Shown here: one piece after another, positions 9,162-17,356 of the stretch
Position numbering within the stretch: the first letter of the stretch is position 1
Layout: the number at the start of each line of letters is the position of its first letter
Assembly (NCBI RefSeq): GCF_000340565.2
Contig: NZ_CP007203.1
Location: 4,680,613 to 4,744,612 of the forward strand
Direction of reading: 5' to 3'
DNA: 64,000 bases
Origin: Nodularia spumigena CCY9414
GTDB taxonomy: Bacteria; Cyanobacteriota; Cyanobacteriia; Cyanobacteriales; Nostocaceae
Notes under the pieces: model-generated
What the model saw: the letters and a program-made list of their open reading frames with translations, nothing else
Databases searched by the model: none
What the model was told of the DNA's origin: nothing
Position numbers and translations under genes: made by a program

Positions 9162-10424
9162 ATGAACAAGCAACCGCTTCGCATTGCCCTATTTACAGGT
9201 TTGTATGCTCCTTTTTTAACGGGTGTTTCAGTTGCAGTACACCAACGGGTTCGCTGGTTATTAGAACAGGGGCATGAAGTCTTTCTTGTTCACCCAGAAA
9301 TCAACGACCAGTATCCTAAAAATGTCGGTAGCCGTCCTATGCCAGGATTGGAAGAATTACAGTGTTTTCCTAAGTTCTCTGCTTATGCTTTCCCCACAAA
9401 ACCATTAATTTTTTACAAGTCTTTACCGCAACCATTACATTATCGCCATTGGAGTGATACCAAGTTATTAGAAAAATTTCAACCCGATATTGTGGTAGTG
9501 GAAGAAGCACCACAAATGCGAGGTTTCTATTCAATGTTTTTGCAAGGTTATGGTCGCCCCATTGGAGTTGAATATGCTCAAAAAACGGGAACTCCAATTA
9601 TTTCTATTTTCCACACTGATATTGTTGCCTATATCCAATACTATTTGGGCAATCATGTTTTCAATTTGATGCGCCCAATTATTCCCTTTTTAGTGAAGCA
9701 GTCCACTGAGGTTTATGACCGTAATTTATTTCCTTCCAAAGCACAACTATCGAAGTACAATGAACTGAATTGTCAACGGGGTGAATATGTTCCTTATCAA
9801 GGAATTGATTGTGAAAAATTTCATCCCAGAAATATCATTCATAACCCAATTCCCGACGATAATAGACCAACTATCTTGTTTGTGGGACGCATTACGGCGG
9901 AAAAAAATGTCACCCAACTGATAGATATGTTTCCCCTGATTGCTGCCAAAATTCCTGATGTTCATTTGGTAATTATTGGTAGTGGTCCTTTAGATGAAGA
10001 ACTGCGTCGGGAGTCCCAAAAGTTTGAAGGTATTACTATGTGGGGTGAGTCTCACGGTACAGAACTTTTGGGTTGGTTTGCTCGTGCAGATATATTTGTC
10101 AACCCCTCTGCAACTGAAAACTTCTGCACTACAAATAACGAAGCGCTGGCTTCTGGAACTCCTGTGGTGGCTGTGGTTGCACCTTCAACTTTTGAGCAGG
10201 TTTTTCCTGGTCGTAACGGCTTTTTAGCTGAACCCAATAATCCCCAAGATTTTGCTGATAAGGTAGTAGCAATTCTCGAAAATTCTCAACTTAAAGAAGA
10301 AATATCTCAACAGGCTCGTCCTTCTATACTTAAATATGATTGGTCGGCTTGTACAGAAAAGTTTGAAGAAAAGCTTTATGAATTAGTTCAAAATGTTGAA
10401 AAATTAGAGCCAACAACTGCTTGA
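9162..10424 (+). CDS. hglT: GT4-type glycosyltransferase, HglT-like
   Basis: 420 residues with a GT-B fold. The N-terminal domain carries GVSVAVHQRVRWLLEQGHEV and FHTDIVAYIQYY. The C-terminal UDP-sugar domain starts at TILFVGRITAEKNV and has the E-x7-E signature ENFCTTNNEALASGTPVV. No signal peptide or membrane helix. In Anabaena PCC 7120 HglT (all5341) adds glucose to the heterocyst glycolipid aglycone and lies between the hgd genes and cpcT (all5339). The order here (hgdBCA, glycosyltransferases, this gene, a TPR gene, cpcT) matches that neighbourhood as I remember it, and the symbol rests on this synteny. Another alpha-glycosyltransferase of the family remains possible. Confidence 0.75.
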   Translation: MNKQPLRIALFTGLYAPFLTGVSVAVHQRVRWLLEQGHEVFLVHPEINDQYPKNVGSRPMPGLEELQCFPKFSAYAFPTKPLIFYKSLPQPLHYRHWSDTKLLEKFQPDIVVVEEAPQMRGFYSMFLQGYGRPIGVEYAQKTGTPIISIFHTDIVAYIQYYLGNHVFNLMRPIIPFLVKQSTEVYDRNLFPSKAQLSKYNELNCQRGEYVPYQGIDCEKFHPRNIIHNPIPDDNRPTILFVGRITAEKNVTQLIDMFPLIAAKIPDVHLVIIGSGPLDEELRRESQKFEGITMWGESHGTELLGWFARADIFVNPSATENFCTTNNEALASGTPVVAVVAPSTFEQVFPGRNGFLAEPNNPQDFADKVVAILENSQLKEEISQQARPSILKYDWSACTEKFEEKLYELVQNVEKLEPTTA

Positions 10425-10442
10425 ACCTGGAACCCCACCCTG

Positions 10443-10600
10443 CCGGTGTACACACAAGTCCAAAACCCTTTCATTTAGGTAGGGTGTGTTATGGACGTTA
10501 GTCCTAACGCACCGCAAATTTGGGATGGTGCGTTGCGCTGCGCGACAACACACCCTACAAAAAAAGGATTTTGAGAATTTAATCATTTGTGTGTACACGG
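10443..10600. repeat. Nested palindromic MITE-like repeat, copy 2
   Basis: Inner arms GTAGGGTGTGTTA (10479) and AACACACCCTAC (ending 10558) match copies 1 and 3. The outer arms differ: GGTGTACACACAA (10445) against TTGTGTGTACAC (10587). Related TGTACACACA-type ends flank another non-coding block at about 21021-21195. Short frames crossing this element on both strands follow from its symmetry and are not genes. Confidence 0.75.
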
Positions 10601-10734
10601 TAGCCCCGCAAGCGAGGAGGGATTTAAAAAACAGCAGTATGAAGTACAGATTTATCTGTGCTAAACTCACTTACAAACTGCTGTAAATATCTACCCCATT
10701 AGCTGGGCTGAAATCATGACAAATTGGGGAAGCG

Positions 10735-11970
10735 CTAAAGTTTAGGTGGTGAGGCTTTCTCAATTTGCTGAGTGAAGTATGTTTCTTGATGTTGGAGTTG
10801 TTGAGCAAGTTCTAATCCTTTTTGAAAGGCTGTGAGTGCTTGGGGATATTCTTGGCGTTCTAGATACAATTGCCCAATTTGGTCGTAAGCTTGCATCATG
10901 CCATAATAATTGACGGCTTGCTGTTGTGTCTCCATGAGAAGTTGGCTAGTTTGCAAAGCTTCATCGATTTGTCCTTGGGTTCGATATAGGGAAATTAACT
11001 TTTGTAAAGCTTCACCAGCGCGAACATACTGGCGCGATCGCACAGCCATCATATAAGCTTCTTGATAGTTATTAAATGCTTGTGTGAGTAAACTGGAATT
11101 TTCCTGTGCTAGGGATTCATAATTAGCACCAATGGCTAGTTTCAATTCTGGTATTTTAGCCAGATTATTTTCCTGTTGGTAAATTTCTGCGAGTCTTTTC
11201 AGCACGTCTACTGCTGGTTGGGCTTGTTTTGTCTGCTGGTATATATAACGTAGCTCTTGCAGGTATGCTAACTCATTAGTGCTATCGCTCTGGGTAGCAG
11301 TTAAATTCAATAATTTCTCATAGGTGGCGGCTGCTTGAGGGTAATCAAACCAACTCAAATGCAGTTCGCCCATTGTTTTCAGCGTTTGCAATATGGCTGC
11401 GGCATCTTGTTTTTCTTGGACTGCTGCTAAAATTTGCTGATAAACTTCTAAAGCCAGTTTAGGCGATCGCACTTTTTGATATGCTTCACCAAGCGATCGC
11501 ATTAATTCTAAATCAACAGTCTTTTGTTTTTGTGCTTGCTTTTGTGCTTGCTTTTGAATAGTTTGCAATCGTTCTGTAATATATCTTACCTGCTCCCCAG
11601 CATTTTCATTCCAGGCGATCGCACCAAAACGCGATAATGCTTCCACTTGAGCCAATGAACCCAAATAGCGCCGTAAGCGTACTTCCCGGTTCCAAATCGC
11701 AAACGCTGCTTCCTGCTCACCTGCTTTAAATTTGGCTCTAGCTTCCTGATTCAACTCATCCAACGCCCTCTGCAAGTTTTGCAATTCTGGGAGAGTTAAC
11801 TGCTGCTGATCAATTCTAGGCGGTAAAAGTGGATCAGGTGTGGTAATTTCTAGCGGATTACGAGGAAATTTATCCGCCTGTTTGGGCTTTTTACTCTCTG
11901 CTAGCGCTAACGAACTGTTAAGCTGACAAAGGATACCGACACTAAGAATAATACATAAACGCCTGAGCAT
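10735..11970 (-). CDS. Exported TPR-repeat protein
   Basis: 411 residues. The frame extends upstream to 12018, but starting at the ATG at 11970 gives a clean signal peptide (MLRRLCIILSVGILC... ending ALA-ES). The mature protein is almost wholly helical, with repeated TPR-like pairs such as AAATYEKLLNLTATQ and LYLERQEYPQALTAFQKGLE. A basic, Pro-rich stretch (about 22-55) follows the signal. It is probably a periplasmic scaffold; partners are unknown. It is divergent from cpcT and convergent with hglT, so it is a single-gene unit. Confidence 0.8.
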   Translation of the reverse strand: MLRRLCIILSVGILCQLNSSLALAESKKPKQADKFPRNPLEITTPDPLLPPRIDQQQLTLPELQNLQRALDELNQEARAKFKAGEQEAAFAIWNREVRLRRYLGSLAQVEALSRFGAIAWNENAGEQVRYITERLQTIQKQAQKQAQKQKTVDLELMRSLGEAYQKVRSPKLALEVYQQILAAVQEKQDAAAILQTLKTMGELHLSWFDYPQAAATYEKLLNLTATQSDSTNELAYLQELRYIYQQTKQAQPAVDVLKRLAEIYQQENNLAKIPELKLAIGANYESLAQENSSLLTQAFNNYQEAYMMAVRSRQYVRAGEALQKLISLYRTQGQIDEALQTSQLLMETQQQAVNYYGMMQAYDQIGQLYLERQEYPQALTAFQKGLELAQQLQHQETYFTQQIEKASPPKL

Positions 11971-12078
11971 GGGTACTTTACCTAAAATTGGGAATAGAGC
12001 ATAGGGTATGATCACCATACCCCAAGATTTTAACTGTCAACTTCTGTGACGCACCAAAAATAGATAATTCTCCCCACT

Positions 12079-12172
12079 CCCCAGAAGAAGCAGGGGAGCA
12101 GGGAGCAGGGAGCAAGGGGGAATTTGAAACAAAATGCATTTATCTCTGCCTCCTGCCCATTTTCCTCTTCTC
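12079..12172. repeat. 95-bp long inverted repeat, right copy
   Basis: Inverse of 7389-7483, from CCCCAGAAGAAGCAGGGGAG to TTTCCTCTTCTC. It lies in the divergent promoter region between the TPR gene and cpcT. Confidence 0.85.
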
Positions 12173-12230
12173 CCTACTCCCCACTCCCAAGCTTTACAAT
12201 ATACAGAATAAATTTCAATGTAATCATTCT

Positions 12231-12821
12231 ATGGATATTACAACCTTAGCTCGCTGGATGGCGGCTGATTTTAGTAATCAAGCACAAGCTTTTGAAAACC
12301 CACCTTTTTTTGCTCATATTCGCGTGTGTATGCGTCCTCTACCTGTAGAGGTGTTATCAGGAATCAGTTTGTTTGTGGAACAAGCTTATGATTATATGCT
12401 GAATGATCCTTATCGGGTGCGGGTTTTGCAATTGGTGAATGCAGGGAATCGCATTGAAATTGTCAACTATACTGTGAAGCAAGAAGAAAACTTTTATGGT
12501 GCATCTCGTAACCTGGAACGCCTGAAAACTTTAACAGGCGATCGCTTAGAAAAGCTACCAGGATGTAACATGACTGTAGAGTGGGCTGGTAACAGCTTCA
12601 AAGGTAAAGTGGAACCTGGTAAAGGTTGTATCGTGTTTCGGAAAGGACAAAAAACCTATTTAGATAGTGAATTTGAGATTAGCGAAGAAAGATTTATCAG
12701 CCTTGACAGAGGACGTGATTTAGAAACCAATGAACATATTTGGGGTTCTGTCGCTGGACCATTTCACTTTGTGCGTCGCCACAGTTTTGCTGATGAAGTG
12801 ATAACTCTGACAGAAGTATAG
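12231..12821 (+). CDS. cpcT: CpcT/CpeT-type phycobilin lyase
   Basis: 196 residues, the usual length of the CpcT/CpeT (T-type) chromophore lyases. CpcT attaches phycocyanobilin to Cys-155 of beta-phycocyanin and of phycoerythrocyanin. Recognisable segments are LARWMAADFSNQAQAFENPP at the N-terminus, then VEQAYDYMLNDPYRVRVLQL and a central PGCNMTVEW turn. No signal peptide; cytosolic. ATG 12231 starts in the family's usual position (MDITTLARWM). Its position next to the hglT region matches Anabaena all5339. CpeT-type specificity cannot be excluded from sequence reading alone. Confidence 0.88.
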   Translation: MDITTLARWMAADFSNQAQAFENPPFFAHIRVCMRPLPVEVLSGISLFVEQAYDYMLNDPYRVRVLQLVNAGNRIEIVNYTVKQEENFYGASRNLERLKTLTGDRLEKLPGCNMTVEWAGNSFKGKVEPGKGCIVFRKGQKTYLDSEFEISEERFISLDRGRDLETNEHIWGSVAGPFHFVRRHSFADEVITLTEV

Positions 12822-12826
12822 ATAAT

Positions 12827-13630
12827 TTAGGATACTTTAGCCGCTAACTCCAATGGGTGAAAATAAGGAACTCGTTCCACCGAAGTTTCCCACATCCCAT
12901 TGGGGTATAGTTTCAATAAGCGAAATCCCGGATATTTAGAATCAATAATCAAAGTGGGACTTTTTGAGCGAAACTGAAGTCCAGTTGAAGGAGTGCTGAG
13001 GTATTCCACTTGGTGACGCTGGCGTTGAAATTCCTGATGAATATGACCAAATAAAACTAATTTAACTTGGGGATGGCGATCGAGAACAGCAAAAAATTCT
13101 TGGGGATTTTTCAGAGTCGTGCTATCTAACCACGCAGAATTTACGGGAAAAGGCGGATGATGTAGAGCGACTAAAGTCGGATAATTACCCAAAAATTTTA
13201 ATTCAGAGTCCAGCCAATCGAGAGTTTTACCCGAAAGATGACCATGTAAACAACCAGGAACCGAAGAATCAAGTAAGATAAAATTCCAGCCACCACGCAC
13301 AAAAGACTTGCGTCGGGAAACCATCCCCATATTTAGGATATCTTCCATTGCGATCGCGCAGTCATGATTTCCAGGTAACCAGTAAGCAGGTATTTGTAGT
13401 GGATTCAGGAGAGTTTGGAGATTATCATAAGATTGAGGATTACCATCACCAGACAAATCTCCCGTTAGCAGTAGTAAATCAACCTCAGATTTTAGCTCCT
13501 TCAATCTATCTACAACAGCCTGGAAAGACTGTATAGTAGGCATTCCCAGCATTTTATGATTTTCCGAAGCAAACAGATGTGTATCTGTGATCTGAGCAAT
13601 TGATATAGGAGATACTTGATTCATTTTCAC
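12827..13630 (-). CDS. Calcineurin-like phosphoesterase (CpdA/cAMP phosphodiesterase type)
   Basis: 267 residues with the full metallophosphoesterase metal-site series: ITDTHLF (DxH), LLLTGDLSGDG (GD), WLPGNHDCA (GNHD), a later LVALHHPP His and LFGHIHQE (GHxH). The layout and length match the CpdA family, which hydrolyses 3',5'-cyclic AMP; a wider phosphodiesterase role is possible. Cytosolic. It ends 6 bp from the cpcT stop (convergent). The ATG at 13630 precedes KMNQVSPISIAQ; M3 would be an alternative start. Confidence 0.82.
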   Translation of the reverse strand: MKMNQVSPISIAQITDTHLFASENHKMLGMPTIQSFQAVVDRLKELKSEVDLLLLTGDLSGDGNPQSYDNLQTLLNPLQIPAYWLPGNHDCAIAMEDILNMGMVSRRKSFVRGGWNFILLDSSVPGCLHGHLSGKTLDWLDSELKFLGNYPTLVALHHPPFPVNSAWLDSTTLKNPQEFFAVLDRHPQVKLVLFGHIHQEFQRQRHQVEYLSTPSTGLQFRSKSPTLIIDSKYPGFRLLKLYPNGMWETSVERVPYFHPLELAAKVS

Positions 13631-14031
13631 TGTTTGCTATATGTGCAACTTAACATCTGATTCTTTTCCGTAAAAGTAGCTGACCAAAGTCAAACAATTT
13701 TAGATTTTAGATTTTAGATTTTAGATTTGGGATTGACTCCCCAGTCATCATAGAGCTAAAAAGCATAAATAAACATCCAATTTCTTTAAATCTCCGAATT
13801 TTCATCTATCTTAAGAGTGAAATTGTATTTTTTTTTGTATTTTACGTCACCCATCTGGGGCAAAAATTCATCAATTCCTCACACTATCCCCACAAATCTT
13901 CATTTAGCGCTGCCATCTCCTCGGATGTTAAAATGCCATTAACCACTAAATTCGCTGAGGTGCGGCAAAATTTCCTCAGACGTAGGGTGTAAATTTAGAT
14001 AAAATATGCTATTATAAGTAATCGTAAGTGC
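13631..14031. repeat. Intergenic region with TTTTAGAT tandem array before tRNA-Cys
   Basis: An array of TTTTAGAT units (13697-13735) carries conserved flanks AGTCAAACAA and GATTGACTCC; the same array with the same flanks occurs inverted at 49724-49770. The end of the region (TATTATAAG near 14010) is a plausible -10 region of the tRNA promoter. No gene seen. Confidence 0.55.
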
Positions 14032-14103
<72 letters not shown>

Positions 14104-14148
14104 TCAGGGTTTCAGCGATTTTATTTCCCTAGATTCTCTTGAAACCCA

Positions 14149-14174
14149 CAATCCAGGACTCAATCCAGGACTCA
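14149..14174 (+). promoter_or_regulatory. Tandem CAATCCAGGACTCA, candidate integrase arm-type sites (left)
   Basis: Two overlapping copies start at 14149 and 14161, about 80 bp inside the left att core. Same orientation as the copy at 16590. Function inferred from symmetry of placement. Confidence 0.5.
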
Positions 14175-14698
14175 AAAAGAATCCCCAGGTGGTTACTTGC
14201 TGCCTAGTGGTTGTCTATCCTGCCTGACTATGGTAGAATAGACAAAGAAAAAGCCCCGGCGCTAACCAGGGCTAAAATGTTATTCTTGATTTCTTAACTA
14301 TTACTTAATAATCCAGGTAGCTCGATCACTATCCATCGGCTCCCTACCCACTCCCTGAGAATCATACCGCTTGGTAAACTCAGGGAGTTCTGCTGATGTT
14401 ATTTAAATAAACCCATACTCAGCCAGAATCGCTTAAACCTTATTGGGTGTTTTTCTAGCTTTCCGTAACTTTGGTTTCAGTCTCTTCCAGTTGCCCCAGG
14501 TTAACCTAGTTCTCTCCAGATTCCTCAGTTATCATCATGCTGTTACTTGCTGCCTGGGTATAGGACAACAAGATTCCTGAGCATTTCAGATAGAACTGTT
14601 CTTCCCTCGATGTCACTCATACTTGCATTTTGTAGTTCTTGTCTTTTCTTTTTTTTACATTTAAGATCCAAAAGGAATAAACATTACACGGGAGAGAT

Positions 14699-14845
14699 AT
14701 GAAGGGTTTTTTAAACGCTATTGGTTGTTTTGCATTTCTCTGCCTAATAGGATCTATTATCAGCCCTATTCCTTTTGCCACTTATGTTTTTTGGATTTCT
14801 TTAGTGGTAATGTTTATATCAGTTGGACTAATGGACAAGTTCTGA
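14699..14845 (+). CDS. 48-residue membrane protein of the integrated element
   Basis: A short ATG frame with a good ribosome binding site (GGGAGAG ending 3-4 bases before the start). It encodes MKGFLNAIGCFAFLCLIGS, a helical break at ISPIPF, and a second hydrophobic segment VFWISLVVMFISVGLMDKF, so two membrane helices are predicted. No family recognised. It lies inside the tRNA-Cys element, opposite in direction to the integrase, and may be cargo such as a superinfection-exclusion or toxin-like peptide; that is only a guess from size and context. Confidence 0.55.
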   Translation: MKGFLNAIGCFAFLCLIGSIISPIPFATYVFWISLVVMFISVGLMDKF

Positions 14846-15346
14846 TAGCTGACCATTATTTTATCTACACTGATGTCTTAGTCGCCTATAATGCTTAAGG
14901 TGTACAGAAGCGCTATGGCATTTAAGGTAAATCTAGGTTATGAGTTTACCCTAGATGCTGAAGCTGTTACCCTGTAAGACTTGCAAGCATTGATAGCCTA
15001 GTTGTGTTAAGCATATCAAAATACCCTAGATTGCCAAGGCACATCAGGAGGTTACTTGCTGTACAGTGTCCCCTCAGAATCTTTTTGTACAGATATTGGT
15101 ATGCTAGGCTACCCAAGCCCTCAGCATTCTTTTCTCTCTATGTACCCTCTGAATCTTTTTTTTTACATAACGAAGTAGCCTGATAAACCCACAACTTACT
15201 TAGCCACCCCAGCCACCTCTATGCACAGCAAGGGTTTGAGGCGGCTATTACACGTTTTCCGTATTACGTGTACCAAACCCCTATAAAATATGCCCCTCCA
15301 GAATCGCCTAGAAGGGCATCGAAATCATTTGCCTATATGTTTGTAC

Positions 15347-16546
15347 CTACAACTCAGGCAGTTCTAGAGGCGCAACATTGCCAGCATAATGCTTGAGAAT
15401 AATAGCCGGACTATTCCCCACCAACTTAGCCACAGTCGAGACGGTCAAACCTTCGCCAAGCATCAGAGTGATGAATGTATGTCTGGTGTTGTACAGGCAT
15501 CTATAACGCTCCACAGCCCCCGATGCAACCAAGGCAGGCATAATCCCTGTATACGTCTTAGTTCCCTGTTTGCCACCTTGCCATACCTGCTGAGAGAATC
15601 GGGTATTACTGATCATCCCACCATTGGGGCTGGTAAATACCGAGTCATCGGGCGACTGATTAGCTTTCCTTAACTCTCTCAAGAGTTCCTTAAGCCTGTT
15701 ATTGCAAGGGAATCGACGGCTTTTACCCGTCTTAGTGCATTTTCTGACCTTTGTCGCCCCATCGTAACTATCACTGAAAGTTATAACTGAGTAATCCGGT
15801 GCGATATGCTTCCACTGTAGAGCGATTGCCTCCCCAGTCCGGCATCCAGTCCAAAATAGAAACTTGATAAATGGTGCATAATGTGGCTTATTGGCTTCAA
15901 ATGCCCCGATAATCGCATCCATCTCAGACTTACTAAATGGATCAATAGCGTCATCATCAGACTTGGGTAACTTGATATCTGCGGACATCTGCATAAATGG
16001 GTTATCCTTAACCAGCCCAGACTTGACAGCCCAGCCAACACAGGCGCTTAAGTAGGTTAAAACTCTCTTAGCTGCATTAGTGGTCAAGTTAGCTAACAGA
16101 TAATCCCTGATCGCCACAGAATCATCTAGGCTGTGGCTTGGCAGTGACTTGATGTGGTTCCTATACTTCCTAGAATAATCCTTGATGTAGGTAGTCTCAG
16201 CCAACTGTGGTTTCATGTATTCAGTGTACCTATCCCACAGTGTTAGCAGGTTAAATCTAGGCTCTACAGGCTTTCTCGGCTCTACTACGACTAGATGCCT
16301 ATTCTTAAAACTGGCTAACTTTTCCTTATATTTGGCTAAGGTCGGATCTAGCTGTTCTGTGAGTATATCTTCCTCAATCCAGTTAGCCACACCTGAGACA
16401 CGCTTAACATTAATCTCAGTGGCATCTAAACCCGAATAGATATAAACCTGCTTACCACCTGCTACTGACCTGGGAAGCCTTAACCTCAGCTTGCCTTCTT
16501 TATCATCAATATTCACTGCCATCTTGGGTTTTTTCTGTGCGCCCAT
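15347..16546 (-). CDS. Tyrosine recombinase/integrase
   Basis: 399 residues. The N-terminal arm-binding region (1-90) contains a DKEGKLRLRLPRS strand pair like that of cyanobacterial phage-type integrases; a SAM-like core-binding domain spans about 95-185. The catalytic domain shows box I TGCRTGEA (Arg236), a KTGKSR beta-hairpin Lys (272/275), YNTRHTFIT (Arg355, with Tyr352 where a His is usual) and HYAGN with nucleophile Tyr387. It reads toward the tRNA and begins about 130 bp from the right att site. It should cut in the tRNA-Cys anticodon-loop segment and catalyse integration of its own element. The ATG at 16546 is preceded by AGGTAGAG. Confidence 0.9.
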   Translation of the reverse strand: MGAQKKPKMAVNIDDKEGKLRLRLPRSVAGGKQVYIYSGLDATEINVKRVSGVANWIEEDILTEQLDPTLAKYKEKLASFKNRHLVVVEPRKPVEPRFNLLTLWDRYTEYMKPQLAETTYIKDYSRKYRNHIKSLPSHSLDDSVAIRDYLLANLTTNAAKRVLTYLSACVGWAVKSGLVKDNPFMQMSADIKLPKSDDDAIDPFSKSEMDAIIGAFEANKPHYAPFIKFLFWTGCRTGEAIALQWKHIAPDYSVITFSDSYDGATKVRKCTKTGKSRRFPCNNRLKELLRELRKANQSPDDSVFTSPNGGMISNTRFSQQVWQGGKQGTKTYTGIMPALVASGAVERYRCLYNTRHTFITLMLGEGLTVSTVAKLVGNSPAIILKHYAGNVAPLELPEL

Positions 16547-16589
16547 CTCTACCTGAGTCCTCTTAACCTTTGCTCTACTTTAGAGTAAT

Positions 16590-16617
16590 CAATCCAGGAC
16601 TCAAAGTCAAGGACTCA
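16590..16617 (+). promoter_or_regulatory. CAATCCAGGACTCA plus GTCAAGGACTCA, candidate arm-type sites (right)
   Basis: A full copy at 16590-16603 and a shorter relative at 16606-16617 sit between the integrase start and the right att core. They could also serve integrase autoregulation. Confidence 0.5.
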
Positions 16618-16672
16618 GAAAAGATTTCTAGGCTAGGCAAGGCTTTTGGCTAGTAAAAACGGTAGCTGTAGC

Positions 16673-16715
16673 TCTGCAAAACCTCCATCCCCCGGTTCAA
16701 ATCCGGGTGTCGCCT
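16673..16715 (+). pseudogene. Displaced 3' half of tRNA-Cys (attachment site)
   Basis: TCTGCAAAACCTCC, a CCCGG-TTCAAAT-CCGGG T-arm and TGTCGCC plus T reproduce the tRNA from anticodon loop to acceptor end. The bases upstream bear no relation to a tRNA 5' half. T-stem differences from 14073-14103 are compensatory, so both versions would fold. Confidence 0.85.
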
Positions 16716-16737
16716 TTAAGGAAATATAAGAATTACA

Positions 16738-16758
16738 GGGCTTTCAAGCCCTTTTTTT
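16738..16758 (+). terminator. Rho-independent terminator of the original tRNA-Cys locus
   Basis: GGGCTTTCAAGCCC followed by seven T residues. It lies 23 bp beyond the displaced 3' tRNA half, as expected for the native terminator. Confidence 0.75.
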
Positions 16759-17096
16759 GGGAGTGAAAGGGCGTGTTTTCAGAAGCTCGTCAACTCATTA
16801 GCCGCAGGGTAAGTATTTTTTGACATCATCATTGATAATTATAGATTCTTCACCATCTGTCTAAAAATCGGTAGGAGCAAAACCTTGTACTGACTCAAAT
16901 ACAGCAAAATCAATACCTTTGGAACATTCGTTACATCCGTGGGTTGACGCAAAGAAAACCAATCTAGGAAATAACTAGGATTGGAAGTATTAAGTTATAT
17001 TTCGCCAGCAGTATCCATTACGTTCCATGCACAGTCTATTTATTGGCATTGGTGACTTCACCTTTTGTATGTGACTGTCAGTCCGTAGACCAATAG
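16759..17096. other. 340-bp region between tRNA terminator and restriction-modification genes
   Basis: No complete gene. On the minus strand a frame reading LVFFASTHGCNECSKG and ending at ESVQGFAPTDF (about 16860-16980) looks protein-like but has no start, and may be a remnant. I could not assign it. Confidence 0.3.
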
Positions 17097-17345
17097 TCAC
17101 ATTTTGCATTTAAATCTGAATATGGAAAAAAAATTCTTGCTCAATTTGGCCAATGTTTACGAAATGCTCGAAAAAAGAAAGGTTTATCTCAGGAGAAACT
17201 TGCCGAATTAGCTAATTTAGACAGGACTTATATAAGCCTTCTAGAGCGTGGGAAAAGAAATCCTTCTCTTGTATGTATAACTTCTTTATGCAAAGCATTA
17301 GATATTAGTCTGTCTGAACTTTTTCAAACAATGGATATTAATTAA
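17097..17345 (+). pseudogene. XRE-family HTH regulator (RM control-protein type), start unresolved
   Basis: A frame open from 17097 and ending at TAA 17343-17345 encodes KKILAQFGQCLRNARKKKGL, then SQEKLAELANLDRTYISLLE and RGKRNPSL, a textbook Cro/C1-type HTH very like controller proteins of type II systems. No ATG/GTG/TTG lies upstream in this frame. An ATG at 17122 is in the neighbouring frame and would join it if the A8 run at 17126-17133 had one more A. It ends 11 bp before the restriction gene, so cotranscription is likely. It may be an intact gene with a rare ATT start, a slippage-dependent gene, a frameshift mutant, or an assembly error. Confidence 0.65.
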
Positions 17346-17356
17346 ATTGGAATAAA

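Noticed and set aside
10404-10686. Two opposite short frames over the repeat at 10443-10600
   Set aside because: They arise from the symmetry of the palindromic element.
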